The notes beneath the pieces were generated by a model that was not told the origin of the DNA, did not search any database, and saw only the letters and a program-made list of their open reading frames with translations. A program made the position numbers and the translations under genes. A stretch of 64,000 nucleotides of DNA, from positions 1,931,001 through 1,995,000 of the forward strand of contig CALZFC010000248.1 in assembly GCA_945643635.1 (NCBI GenBank). Reading direction: 5' to 3'. Below are positions 25,000 through 36,812 of the stretch, one piece after another. Position 1 is the first letter of the stretch. Each line of letters opens with the position of its first letter. Source of the DNA: Allodiplogaster sudhausi (Eukaryota > Nematoda > Chromadorea > Rhabditida > Diplogasteridae).

Positions 25000-26400
25000 A
25001 GGCGTTAAATACATGACGTGTCCACAAAACGCGCCGACGATACACTTTCACTTGTCTTCTTGTTGATAGAAACAGAAAGAATAAAGGCGATAAAGAGAAA
25101 GAAAGAAAGAAAGAAAACGAGGAAGGCTGGACGGACCAATGCACCCAGTTGTAGCAGCACCGAATTTAAACGACCTTTATCTAAATTTTCATGCTCTTGA
25201 GGGCAACTTTTGTTTTTAAATCAAATTTTGTAGCGAGCGGTTTAGACAGACCCATAGTAAAGAAGGTTACGTTGTCAATGTTCTATTCGAACGTACGCGT
25301 ATCACAATTCCCGAGCTCGATGATGCCAGAATAACTTGACTTAAAACATTAGATGAGGTGATAGTTACATATACATACACGTAATAATTTTTAAAAATAT
25401 TTTGCAGCCCGACTATATTTATCATTCCTTGATAATATTACATCCCAACGAGCGAGATGCAATCATTGGGAAAAAAACATTCACAGAAGTACAACAACTG
25501 TGCGTTAACAATTTGGCGCCCTCCGATTTTGTGACCGGGCAGGCAACTTTGCACTCACTCTGGATATTGGGCACAGCACGTGAGAGTCAATGATTGGGCT
25601 TATCAAGAGTAAATGCACTTCACAAGAGCATGAATTTATGAGTGTAGGTATTTTTGACACATAGTAAATTAAAGAATGAGGAACATAAAATTTACAGCTT
25701 GAATTTTATGAATGGAAACGAAATGGAAAGTAAAATGAAGGACTTCTTAGAATGTCTTGCCTTCTGATTGTTAGATCATAAACATACATATGTATGCTAC
25801 AAGAACAAAGAAGACAAATGAAACGTTTCAGTGCGTCCTCAACTAGTAATGTTCGTGATATATGTACTTGTATGAATTAGAAATGAAACATTTGTGTACA
25901 TAGCTAGAATATTCACGTCGACATGAAATAAATGTTCTTTACGAAAGCAACGTTTCAATTGTGAAGAGTTGCATGCCTGCTTATTGTTAGATCACACGCA
26001 TGTATTACAAGACGGGGTTTGTTAATCGAGTCTCTGATGACGAGAGAGCGGGGTTTAAACAGGAATTCTGATGGGCGAAGGAAGGAATAAAGTGACAATA
26101 GGACTTTCTTTCCATTATGGCACTTTCTTTCAATATGTAGATTCCACTATCACTGACCGTTCCATATGTTGCACCACTAAATTTGACGCAGACGATTAAA
26201 ACACAACAAAATGGGACTGCCTCAGATAAAGGATACAATATTCTAGTCGCCATTTCTATGAATGTTAATTAGCAGCAATCTGTTGCTGTGCACAAGTTGT
26301 GCAGTGCATATTTCATAACTTTTACGGCATTATTTGTCTCTCGTATTCAAATGCCTCTATATACATTTTTTGGAGTAAATTTGAAGAGTAAGAGGTTCAG
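25000..26400. repeat. Segmental duplication, related to 30100-31200 and 12340-12750
   Basis: Shared stretches include GGACCAATGCACCCAGTT/GGATCTATGCACCCAATT, GTTGTCAATGTTCTATTC followed by CGTATCACAATT, and TTGTTAGATCATAAACAT. 26100-26400 is the 3' flank of the intact receptor gene and resembles the flanks of copies A and B. Small frames here (for example 25402-25593) are broken relative to the other copies, so no gene is called. Confidence 0.6.
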
Positions 26401-26886
26401 GTAGATTTTTTCGTAAAATGTATCTCGAAGTTTCCTCACGAAATATATTCAAATATGGGCTAAAAATAATGCTCTTTCTTTTTGTAGGCATCAGCGTTTT
26501 GACATGTTTGAGTGCTTTTATACATATGTACTTCAAATGCATTTTTCACATGGTAATGGGTCTATTAAAAAATGTTGTCAAAAAGACTTTTTTATGCGTC
26601 ATATAATTAGCGATCGATAGAATTATCCAGAATTTAGTTTGGTCAACTAACAAAATTCCTATGATCATTTGAATATGTTCGGTATATGGACGCATGCTGT
26701 GGTTATAGCAAACAAATATTTTTTTGGGAAAAATGTTTTTGAGAAGGTCTTATGATCTTGCACATTCCCTGCGAAGTAAGCTGATTCAAAAAAATAATTT
26801 TGGTCTATGCACCCCGCGTTAGGGTCTCTCAGATTGGCTCTTTAAATGCCGGAAATGTCGCTGCGTCTCAGGGCGGTTGATTGTAT

Positions 26887-29539
26887 TCAAGAGGAAGTGA
26901 TGGTCGTAGAGCGAAGGCCACTGGCGACCCGCCATATGGCGCCGCGCATCGAGCGACTCAGGCAGAGAAGGAGAATGGGTGGAGCCATGCTGCGGATCTG
27001 GAAACAATGCTTTTTATCGATTTGGTTTGAACATAACATATTTCTAAGAGCACTTTTTCACGTATTAAAGGGTGACAGACACGAAAATTGTTTCGAATGA
27101 ATGTTACATATGAATATGGAAGAACATTTTTCTAAAGCCTTTTCTCTCCACCGCTCTTGCTTACTGTCTGAGTTTCGTACACCGTTAACCTTAGATGTTG
27201 TTTCTTTTTTTCTCTTTTCTGTCCATGTACCTCTGATGCATAGACAGCCGTCATGAATCGCGTTGGAATATCCATCCTTGCGCCGAGGAAGGTCTTGGCG
27301 AGCTACGAAATTAAATAATTAAGACAAATTTATATTGGAGGGGGAGGGGCTTCGACAAGAGGGTACTATTTTTCAATGACATTATCAAGGGGGGTACTAT
27401 TAGAGGGGGGGGGGGGTTATAATAAAGGTGTGTGCTAATAGAGGAAATACGTAAATAAAAACAGCTAGACAGTAATAAAATAGCAAGAAAAGAGAAAAGT
27501 AACATAAAACTTCAAGAACCTGATCCAAGATCGTTGTCAGATGCAGAAAGAGCATGCCAATGCTAACATACACAAGCGGCCTCTCGCGCTCTTCCATCCT
27601 AAAGCCGCTGGAAAACATTCTTATCTCTTGTTGACGAAACAAAATACAATTTCTATTGACATAGGTATATTTATTGTGCAAATACATAGTTAAAGATGAG
27701 CTTTAAACTTGCCGTGTATTCGTGATATTTCGGAGTGCCCTGACCGTCATCAAAGAAAGAATGATAGACGCAAGCGTGCTGACCATGAGCACTTGACTGA
27801 CCGCCAGGCCAATGTTCCGCAGATACTGATAATGAGATGACAATCATGGAGATCATTCCAAAGTCAGGACATGGTAAGATAAGTGGTTAGTTTTTTCTCA
27901 AGCATCGTCAGGTGAGAGGAGACGGTAGAAAGACAGAGAAAGGAGACTAAGAGAGAGAAAGAGATTGAACGACAGAAAGAGAAAGGTGAGCTAAAAAGGG
28001 AGAGAGAGAAAGAGCGAGGGAGAGAGAGAGAGAGGATTATTACATTTATAATTGGTTAATGAAGGTGGCAAGTCATGTAATCATTCCCTGATGCGTGTTC
28101 ATTTATGTAGTCTCGGGAAAGTCTTTTTTTGAACGCCATGGAAAGGAAAAACTAATTCGACGCGCATTTTTAAAGTCGGTTTCCGAGAATGCAATTTGGT
28201 CTTCGGCTCAATAGCTGAGTAGCAATAACAAGTGAATTTCAACATGCTAACGATAAAGTTACCAAAGTTGAAGCACTCACCGAAGGGACGTTGATCAAGA
28301 TAAGAAAGCTGTAGAGAGAAGTGTTCGGAATGGGATAGTACTGGACGGTAGCAAAGAGCACCATCCAAGTTGTGGCCAGGGGAGCGATGCACGCAATCAA
28401 CATCCACCACAAGCAGATGCGGCGGGGAAGCTGAAAGAAACGCGGCAGTCGTTATGCGTAATTGCTATGGATTTAATAAGCTAATTTATCTTACTTTGTA
28501 TATTTAGTGACTATCCAAAGTATAAATGAGCCAAAACTCAATCTTGGAATTGAGCCTTTTGCCTGACACCAGGGAGATAGAGCATGTGATTTAGAGAGAT
28601 TGGACTACTATGGACAATAAACTTTAAATATTTTACTATAGAGTATCTTCCTTCTTTGATATTTTCAAAAGTGATTTTATGAAAGAAAAAAAAACTAAAA
28701 TAACTTATTTCTGACAGTTTTGTTCAGAGGCCATCTAACGGCAACAAAACGATTTATGGCAATGGCCAGGTTGTTGTAGTCTTGCGCTGCCGTAAAGAAA
28801 AAAGCGGCTCTAAATAAGGTCTCAAATTTTTTTTCTTTTGATAATTGTATATATCAATATTGTTATTCGAGAAGTTGATAGCGGCGGAAAGTTGGATTGA
28901 CTTGAAGCAGACAGCAAGAAAGGTGTCGCCGAAATGTGCAAAGTAGAAGCGGGCGAGGAATGGCGTTACTGGCAGTCGATAGGCGGCATTCGACGTTAGC
29001 ACCAGGGACATATCCTGCAATATTCATTTTTTAATTATTTAAATTTCCACATTAACTAATAAGTCGTTTTCGTTAGTTAAAAACTTATGCAAAATTTCAT
29101 ATTTCTACATCCTGTTCACTTTTCTCACGCTGCACAATTGTCGCCCACAACTCGCTTGTTTTCGTAAGTTATCTGATTGTGAGGAAAATACGCGTGAGAG
29201 CAAGTGAAGGTTCATGTTTTTGTGGCCTAACTATGCACGAAGTATCCTTGCACTAACCATAAGTTCACGCTGACAAACGACAAAACAAAAATATTTGGCA
29301 CAATTCATAGTAGTAATTCTTATTAGCAATAAATGAATTTAAAAAAACACTCGAACAATAATGCCGCCATAGACGAATTGAATGAAGAAGTCGCCGCGGA
29401 AAGTGGTGGCTCTTCCGCGGATAATGATAACGATCTCGATGACGTAGAGGGCGACGAAGAGTGGCACGTAGACGAGAGTGAAGAAGAACGCGAGCTCGCC
29501 GAAGGTCTCCATTGCCACGTACGGGGATGACGATACCAT
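26887..29539 (-). CDS. Nematode 7TM chemoreceptor copy C (Srg-superfamily-like), intact
   Basis: Eight exons fit in phase: 29539-29357, 29014-28902, 28809-28716, 28430-28281, 27825-27713, 27607-27520, 27302-27231 and 26997-26887, giving 307 aa without a stop. TM1 is LVYVPLFVALYVIEIVIIIR, the TM3 end is DYNNLAIAINRFVAVRWPL, TM4 is MLIACIAPLATTWMVLF, TM5 is LASIILSLMTVRALR, TM6 is PLVYVSIGMLFLHLTTIL and TM7 is APPILLLCLSRSM with a short basic tail. Length and NRF motif fit nematode chemosensory receptors, which act in sensory cilia. Exon 5 uses a GC donor (CACG|GCAAGT), and exon 1 has a weak donor GTTCGA. It is the only copy of the array without a lesion. Assignment within the Srg superfamily is tentative. 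Confidence 0.85.
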
Positions 29540-31327
29540 TCGCGGCAGGACTATAGTTTTCGTTTCCTTTTTGTAAATTTGATTCATTAATTAATTTTGG
29601 TATCATTATATTATTGCATTTAGTTGCATCTGAATATGTCGGAAAACAGGTGAAAAAACTGGTTTAACAGAAACCCATTAATAACAAAGAAACGAATGGG
29701 AAAAGCCCGCAGGTTTTTGCTAGGTGAAGACTACTGTACAGAAGGAAGGGCGGGCATAAAGGGTCTTGACGCTGATGTGTGTTGGCTTCCAAAAAAAGTA
29801 TAATACTAATTGCAAAAACTACCTCATTTGTCTGAGAGTGCTACAAAGGAAATAAACATTTGGTGAAGTTGAATCCTTGAACTTTCCCTAAGAGAGTAGC
29901 AGAATAATTTTGTTCTGTTATTAGTGAAGAGCTGCTTATGACATGAAGATGGAGAGAGATATGACGGATGCCTCTCATATCTTTCGTTATGATAAACTCT
30001 GCCTAACCTTACATTTCCTCCCGGCAGACAGTACTTCTTTTTTGAAGGTGGACTTGAAGGAGTCTGCCGATTCTGGGAATTGTGAAAATAGACGATGTCT
30101 TAAGGCGGTCTTATTAAGATGATGTAAAAACGCGCAAAACTCACATACGACAGACAACACACTTTCACCTCCTTCTTGTAGGTCTGATCAGGGCATGAGA
30201 AGGCCTCCTCGGATGTGGAAATATAAGGTGGAGAGTGAGTGAGTGATGGATATAAAGAGAAAAGCAAAGACGAACACGAGCACGAGAAACGAAGAGAGAT
30301 CCGGCTTGACGGATCTATGCACCCAATTTGTAGTATACGACCTTTGTCTAGATTTTCAGGCTCCTGAAGTCAACTTTCATTTTATTCAGCAAGTTTTGTA
30401 GCGGGCGGCAAGAGACACAAAAACAGTAAAGAAGGTGACAGTTGTCAATGTTCTATTCCAACGGCAAACGTATCACAATTTCCGAGCTCTATGATGACAC
30501 AAGAGCCTGCTTCTACATCTTACTATTAGGCGGTGCGAAGCCTAGAATAATGGTAAACATCACTATGCTTATCAATCACGCACAATTTTCATATCCCAAC
30601 GATCGAGATGTAGGCAACGGAAAAAATACATGGGTTGGGCATAGAGGACCACTAATTCGTTTTCGACGACGTTTAATTTTGAGCCCGGGCTCACGACTAT
30701 TACTTCTGTATATTGGCCGCAAGCATGTGCATAAGAGTTACTAAGGGAGTGGGTGTAAGCACGCTTTTCAAAAGTATGAATTAATGAATTTATGAGTTCA
30801 AAAAAAGTTTAACATGGAGGAATATAAGATTTACAGTTTGCATTTCATGAATGACAACGAAATAAAAAGGAAAACGCAACTCCTCTCGGAATGGCATGTC
30901 TCCTTATTGTTAGTACATACACATGTGTTACAAGAGCAATGAAGACAAAGAGAACATTTCAGTGTGCGCTCAACTGTTAATGGTCGTGATGATGTTGCAT
31001 GCGTTAGAAATGAAACTATAGTAGGAATGTTCACGTCTACATAAAATACATGTCCTTTATTGACGCACATTTCAATTGTTGGGTCTGAAAACGCTCGCGA
31101 CATTTATTGTTCCGCAAGACACCATCAGAAGCAAAATGCAACATCTCGCTAAACGTGAAAAATCATCAGGCGGAAATATTTTAATTCGGAGTGTTTAAAA
31201 AAACTTGTAGTTATGACCTACCGATATGATGACTGATATAGCCTCAATTAAGCTACTTCTCGGGACGGTTGATGCTAATTTCCAATCACAAACTACCCAA
31301 GATTAATTGCGTACTAAACTTCTAGTT
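29540..31327. other. Receptor upstream region and segmental duplication
   Basis: 29580-29762 matches the region upstream of copy B. 30100-31300 is the partner of 25000-26000 and 12340-12780. No complete gene is recognised. A frame near 30442 (SMFYSNGKRITISELYDD) is shifted in the 25.3 kb copy. Confidence 0.5.
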
Positions 31328-34233
31328 CCGGGTTCAAAAGCGGATGGCGAGCGGTTGAATCTCTTTTCGCTCTCGTTAACAATTTCCTCCGCCTAGAACT
31401 TGTTTCCCTCTACCAGAAGCCGCGGCAGGCGGTAGTTGTAAGCCATCTTGATGAGTCGACACTTCCACATCGGCACCATTAATGCCAGGACGCTCGCCCC
31501 CAAGGATAAGCAGACCGAGATGGAACTGGCCCTCGAGAAGATCAAATGGGACGTGATTGCAGTACAGGAAGCAAGAATAGTAGGTTTGGCTTCTTTTAAT
31601 CTTACATCATCAGGCACTGTAATCTACCACTCGGGCGGCGCTACTGCGTCCCATGGCGTTGCATTCCTTCTACGACCACATCTCGCGCAAAGAGCCGTGT
31701 TCAAAGGCCTCTCTCCTCGTCTAGCAACTCTACTTCTACCAAAGGAGCGACTTTTCCTGGTCTGCGCTTATGCTCCGACGTCTACATACGATGACCAAGA
31801 GTATGATGACTTCGTCGATCAGGTTGAGGCCGCACTGCGGAGAGCCCCGAGAGGTTGTATGCCAGTATTGGTCGGTGATTTCAACTGTCGAGTTGCAAGG
31901 GAACCTGGTAATGAAAGATTTGTAGGTAACTTCGGCTCTCCGAACCCGAACTCACGCGGGCGGACCTTCACTGAAGCTTGTATGAGAAACAACCTGCGCA
32001 TCTGGAATACGTTCCCCAAAAGAAGATACGGCCGGATTTGGACTTGGAGATCTAATAATGGTTTCACATTCCACCAGATTGACTTCATTGCAGCACCACC
32101 TTCGGCGAAAGTTGTCAATTGTGGAGTTATTGGACGATTCGAGTTCAACTCCGACCATCGCCTAGTCCGGATATGTATGTCGCTCCCTGACACAATGAAG
32201 CACAAAAAACGCAGAAAGAAATTTGATCTCGATCGAGCCGCTTTTACTACCAACGTGAATGTTCTCGCGTCAGTGCCTTTCACCCGTCCTGCCTCTGCTG
32301 CTGACGCCTACAATACCATCCAGGCATTCACCAAGACTGCAGCAACCAACTGTTGGAGAGAGCGCAAAGTCCCGCCCTGGATCTCCCCTGCGACCCGGAA
32401 CCTACTAGCCACACGTCACCAAATGCAAGCCAACCCTCAAGGAGCTGTCTCGTACTCCGTCGCGTGCAAAGCGGCACGAATGAGTCTCTCCGATGATATC
32501 AGAAAACGAAAGGAGGCTCAAGCACGGCACGCTGCTATCATGGGAAGGAGTATAATGAAGGCGGTGCTGAATCTTCAATCCTCCAAGAAACGTCTCCTCG
32601 TCCCCGACCCTGTCACTGGATCGCTTTCTCAGGGAACAACTACGTTAGCCGTAAAGCGTTTTTACGAGAACCTTTACACTCCCGGAGTTCAGCTACCTCT
32701 GGCGGTCCCTACCAACCCGATTGATCCTCTACCTCCTTTCCTTCCTGACGAGACCTTACATGCTATGTCCCTTCTCAAATGCGGCCACTCTCCTGGTTCA
32801 GATGGAATTCTCCCCGAGATGCTCTACCATGCAAGACACCCCCTCGCCAGCATCATGGCCGATCTTCTCAACAACTTGATAGGTGGAGATGCCGTTCCCA
32901 ATGATTTGGCAGAAGCAGTCGTCTCACTCATCTATAAAAAAGGCGACCCCACCAACATCGGAAACTTCCGCCCCATCTCCCTTCTTACCGTAACCCTGAA
33001 AACAATAACAAGATGCATTCTGAAAAGATTCGAGGCAACATTAGAAGAGACTGAATCGTCCACCCAAACCGGTTTCCGACGCGGGCACAGTACGCTCGAT
33101 AACCTGCACGCCATCAAGCAAGTAATAGAACGAACTTCAGAGTACGGTATCCCCATCTATCTTGCTTTCGTGGACTTCAAGAAGGCCTTCGATTGTGTGG
33201 AGTGGGGCGCTGTATGGCAGTCTCTCTGGTCATCTGGATGCCATCCGAGCCTCGTCCACCTTCTTCGCCGCATCTACGAATCGTCTTCCACACTCATAAG
33301 AGTAAACGAAGATTTGGTTCCAGTTAACGTTCAAAGAGGAGTTCGTCAAGGGGACACTCTATCTCCACGTCTCTTCAACGTAGTTCTTCGGTCAGCTATG
33401 GATGACATCGATTGGGAAAACGACGGAATTAAGATCGATGGGAGATACTTGAGCCATTTGGAGTACGCCGATGACGTCGCTCTCATTGCGAAATCTCGAC
33501 CGGAATTGGAACGGATGTTGACAAAGTTAATGGACGCATGCAGTCGAGTAGGTCTCGAAATTAATGATTCAAAGACCAATCTCCTCACTTCTTGCACCAC
33601 TACCCGAAGACCCATAATGATCGGAAATCTGAAGTTTGATTTCGTCCAATCAGCCACGTACCTTGGAGGAAGAATATCCCTCCCCCTTGACCATACTGAC
33701 GAGATTGAACACCGGATCAGGCTTGGTTGGTTTGCATGGAGCAAGTTGTCCAATCTACTCTCATCCCGCCTACTTCCTATGAAGACCAGAAGAAGACTCT
33801 TTGAGAGCTGCATCACCGCGACCGTTCTCTACGGATGTGAAGTGTGGGCACTTCGATCGAGTGACAAGGAGCGAATAAGCGTGACCCAAAGGAAAATGGA
33901 AAGGAAAATGATCGGAGTTGCACTGAGAGATCGTTGGAGAAACGAACGCGTACGGCAGATCACCAAGCTGCGCGACTGGGTCCAAGAAGGACTAAAACGA
34001 AAAGCGCGCTGGGCACTCAAAGTGCGAGAAATGGATACGGAGAAATGGACTCGTGCAACTACCGTCTGGACCCCCTACAACAAGAACCGCCTTCCCGGAA
34101 AACCAAGAGTGCGCTGGAGAGATGATTTGAAACGAGCTATTGGCCAAAACTGGTGGACTGCAACCCGCGATGATTACCAACGTCTCATCCCCATCTGAGC
34201 ATTTAATGCCTGATATGATAAATTGATTGATTG
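31328..34233 (+). mobile_element. RTE-type non-LTR retrotransposon with target-site duplication
   Basis: The element is flanked by the 12 bp direct repeat AAACTTCTAGTT at 31316-31327 and 34234-34245. The 5' end reads CCGGGTTCAAAAGCGG, followed by 120 bp of leader and one long ORF. The 3' end is short and closes with AAATTGATTGATTG, the short tandem repeat tail usual in RTE elements instead of poly(A). It inserted in duplicated receptor-flank DNA: joining the flanks restores similarity to 12780-12860. Confidence 0.92.
31448..34198 (+). CDS. RTE endonuclease-reverse transcriptase, 916 aa, intact
   Basis: N-terminal apurinic-type endonuclease: GTINARTLAPKDKQTEME, VQEARI (catalytic Glu), VGDFNCRV (Asp/Asn) and FNSDHRLVRI (catalytic Asp-His). 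Then reverse transcriptase: FRPISLLTVTLKTITRCIL, QTGFRRGHSTLDN, LAFVDFKKAFDCVEW (first Asp), GVRQGDTLSPRLFN, LEYADDVALIA (YADD catalytic pair) and GLEINDSKTN. The C-terminal part has LYGCEVWALRSSDKER. The protein nicks target DNA and copies its own RNA onto the break. No stop or frameshift and all catalytic residues are present, so the copy may be active. The start was taken at the first Met; a second Met follows immediately. Confidence 0.95.
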   Translation: MMSRHFHIGTINARTLAPKDKQTEMELALEKIKWDVIAVQEARIVGLASFNLTSSGTVIYHSGGATASHGVAFLLRPHLAQRAVFKGLSPRLATLLLPKERLFLVCAYAPTSTYDDQEYDDFVDQVEAALRRAPRGCMPVLVGDFNCRVAREPGNERFVGNFGSPNPNSRGRTFTEACMRNNLRIWNTFPKRRYGRIWTWRSNNGFTFHQIDFIAAPPSAKVVNCGVIGRFEFNSDHRLVRICMSLPDTMKHKKRRKKFDLDRAAFTTNVNVLASVPFTRPASAADAYNTIQAFTKTAATNCWRERKVPPWISPATRNLLATRHQMQANPQGAVSYSVACKAARMSLSDDIRKRKEAQARHAAIMGRSIMKAVLNLQSSKKRLLVPDPVTGSLSQGTTTLAVKRFYENLYTPGVQLPLAVPTNPIDPLPPFLPDETLHAMSLLKCGHSPGSDGILPEMLYHARHPLASIMADLLNNLIGGDAVPNDLAEAVVSLIYKKGDPTNIGNFRPISLLTVTLKTITRCILKRFEATLEETESSTQTGFRRGHSTLDNLHAIKQVIERTSEYGIPIYLAFVDFKKAFDCVEWGAVWQSLWSSGCHPSLVHLLRRIYESSSTLIRVNEDLVPVNVQRGVRQGDTLSPRLFNVVLRSAMDDIDWENDGIKIDGRYLSHLEYADDVALIAKSRPELERMLTKLMDACSRVGLEINDSKTNLLTSCTTTRRPIMIGNLKFDFVQSATYLGGRISLPLDHTDEIEHRIRLGWFAWSKLSNLLSSRLLPMKTRRRLFESCITATVLYGCEVWALRSSDKERISVTQRKMERKMIGVALRDRWRNERVRQITKLRDWVQEGLKRKARWALKVREMDTEKWTRATTVWTPYNKNRLPGKPRVRWRDDLKRAIGQNWWTATRDDYQRLIPI

Positions 34234-34296
34234 AAACTTCTAGTTATTAGACAGATCATAGAAACAAGTAGTTTGAAGGGGGGGGGGGGGTTGAAT

Positions 34297-34464
34297 TTAA
34301 TTTGAAGCAACGATCGTATCCCGACGGATGCTGGACAAGGCCGGTTTGACGATGTGTACGGTACTGCTCGTTTTTAATTCCCCGCGGGACCGCGAGAGCA
34401 GACGGCGCAGCTCAGCGCGCATACTCTGACTCATGCACAGCAGAGGAGATGACAGACTGCGGAT
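34297..34464 (-). pseudogene. Orphan last exon of type 2 chemoreceptor
   Basis: Follows an acceptor and reads IRSLSSPLLCMSQSMRAEL, then TSSTVHIVKPALSS, with a stop at 34297. It pairs with 12807-13010 (shared MSQ, RRLL, TSSTVH and VKP motifs). The 3' flank is separated from it by the LINE insertion. No upstream exons were found. Confidence 0.6.
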
Positions 34465-35124
34465 CTGTTTTATCGATTTTTGAAATCTTCGATTAGATTA
34501 GTCTCTGATTGATTCACTAAAATAGTCAAAAGAGTATCTCTTATACTTCAACGGTTTTTTTTCCAAGTTGTATGAGATTTGTTGCCATTTTTGCACGAGT
34601 GGATTAGTCTAACTATACAGTATTAGTCATATGGCAGAGAATTCCCAAACTTGAATAAAACAGTTGTGTCTTTTTTCTGTCATACTTCCATCTTTCTCGT
34701 TCAAAGCTCAAATTAAATGTTTCAAGCACAATGGAAAAGAATAGTTTCGTGAAGAAAATAAGGAATGATTTCTGATTTTTGGCTTTAGCACACGAAACAA
34801 CGAAAACGCTAATCTTTTTTTCCAATGCAAAGTATTACATTTTTTATTACATATATTACGTAATCGGAAACTAGTTAAAATTTTTTTCCACTTCACGAAG
34901 TTTGCTAAATTCGAGTTTAACCTTGATAATGTTATTCACTGTCGCAAGTTCGAAGAACGGTTGTCCCATGCGTATTGGCATGGGACAACCGTACACATGA
35001 GGTTAACCTCGTCTAACAATAAGAGTACTCTTTGCTCAGTCTCTCGTTATCCACACATTACTCCATAGCGTTCTCCATGCCATTTCCATGAGATTATTCA
35101 ACGGTAGTTTCATGGATCAGCTGT
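34465..35124. other. No gene; one perfect hairpin
   Basis: 34958-34991 is a hairpin with 14 bp perfect arms (CGGTTGTCCCATGC) and a 6 bp loop. Otherwise AT-rich DNA. Confidence 0.6.
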
Positions 35125-35342
35125 TTAAAAGAGGGTGATCACCGAAAAATATTTAATGCAGGGTCGAATTGCCGCGTCTGCCCTGTTACTCCTCACTCTC
35201 ATTCTCGCGTGCTATTTCGCAGGTCTAAAAAAAATAAACCCGCTGCGTGAAAATAGCACGAGCGAAAGAGACTGAGAAGAGCCGCTGTAATTTGAAATAT
35301 CATATAATTTTTCGGTGATCGTCCTCCTTTAAGTTGTGTACT
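35125..35342. mobile_element. MITE, copy 1 (GATCACCGAAAAAT ends)
   Basis: Inverted ends GAGGGTGATCACCGAAAAAT and GAGGACGATCACCGAAAAAT. A related element lies at 55898-56080 in the opposite orientation, sharing TTTAATGCA, CCGCGTCTGCCCTGTTA and CTCATTCTCGCGTGCTATTTC. Both sit near TTTAA sequence, compatible with a TTAA target, though the duplication is not clean. Confidence 0.75.
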
Positions 35343-36489
35343 CACCATCAGCTAACCTTTTCGCCAATAAGAGGCCCCGTTCTACAAGGGGAATTTTTGC
35401 TTTACATATATGCATGTACATAAATGCATTTGTGACATTGTAATGTGTCTCTCTAAATAACATAATTTATGCGAATAAAGTTGTATTTTACCGATTGCCA
35501 TAGATTTTGATATCGATGAATAGATTACATATATGTAAGAGACGACATGGGATTGGTCCTCTTCGACTAAGCCACCAACTGAATGTCTGCTGACATTTGT
35601 TTTGTTTGATCATTCTTCTGTATTAACCAGAATTTCCGATCGAATACCGTAATGCAGAGTCCCTGGTAATGGACACTGTTGCTGCCTCCCGAAGTTCAAG
35701 ATTTAACTCGACAACCTCCGAAATAATAGAGAAAATCAAATACACAATACTTGCGATATGTGCATGTTATAAAAGAAAAACAAACGAAAAAATTTGTAAA
35801 ACATAAATTTGGTCGCCTACCTTTGCTGTTCATTTCGTAAAATTTGCCCCTGACATGTCTGCCAAGTGTCTCTAAAATGTATTGGTCAAGAAAATGTCCC
35901 GGAGATGACAGAGACGGTTGTCTGTGTACTTGAGGGAGAATAATCGAGCGGCTGAAACAGCGTCTCTTGGTAATGAAAACATGCAAGATCCGCAACATGT
36001 TGTTGTTGTTCAGACCAAATGAACCATAAAATACATTAAAAGATTTGCTTCGTAGCTTATGGGTGATCTGATATGGAATGACTGACAATAATTCTGCTGC
36101 TTAGGCACGCGAAAAGCTCAAATATGAACAAATGTATGTATAAAATGCCGGCATGAATTTCAAGCATCTGTATACACATACTGATGAGGTTTGCAGTACG
36201 CGAGTACTCTTTACATACATATGTATGTATGTAAGTATGTATGTATGTATGTAGTTCCAATAAATCTTCTGAGGGTTTTGAGAAAGCGTGCGACAAAATT
36301 GTTATTGTTACATGGGAGAAATCATGGTATGGCATTTGTTGTTGCAGATGTTCTTGTTGTTGGCTCATGAGAATTGATCTAATTCCATTCTTCAGCATTA
36401 TTCCTGGTGACTATGCATGCAAAGTAGACAATCAACAATATACAAGCGTGCGCTGTTCATACAACCGCTTAAAAAAGCTACATGCACAG
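35343..36489. other. No gene recognised; one long unassigned frame
   Basis: A 130-codon minus-strand open frame spans 35696-36088 with a basic, Leu/Ser-rich product that matches nothing I recognise. 36210-36480 resembles 55640-55900, including CGACAAAATTGTTATT and TTCTTCAGCATTATTCCTG, so this stretch is duplicated. Confidence 0.4.
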
Positions 36490-36812
36490 GTACTGCACCC
36501 GTAAATATCGATCTCATAGAGGTCTGACGAATTCTTCCAAATGCCGCTGTTCGCATCACAGACGAGGTCATTGATTATCCCAATACGATCCTCAAGGAAA
36601 GTAGCGAGATTGCATGTGCTCGAGAGAAAGGATGATTACAAATATGCTATCCTTTGTTTCGTGTTTCTGCCATGTAGTTGTTGGGGGAGGGATCTTGGAC
36701 CTTTGTATAACATAAGACATTTAATGGTTCACAGTAGATCTTCTCGTCGGAGAAGACGGGTGCGTTTGGCACCCAATAACTTCCATTGCCGATGGGCGCG
36801 AGCACGGGACGC
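36490..36812 (-). pseudogene. Fragment of small cysteine-rich repeat family (C6/DUF281-like)
   Basis: The downstream piece (36490-36610) reads TCNLATFLEDRIG then LVCDANSGIWKNSSD. The upstream piece (36722-36812) reads GNGSYWVPNAPVFSDEKIYC. The CDA(S/N)SGxWK core recurs at 41.1, 50.1 and 56.1 kb. The pattern is reminiscent of the short Cys/Trp repeats of nematode secreted proteins, but the family name is a guess. No complete gene could be assembled. Confidence 0.4.

Noticed and set aside
30442..30744. 100-codon frame as a gene
   Set aside because: It lies in duplicated DNA whose other copy (25.27 kb) is frameshifted, and it has no recognisable domain.
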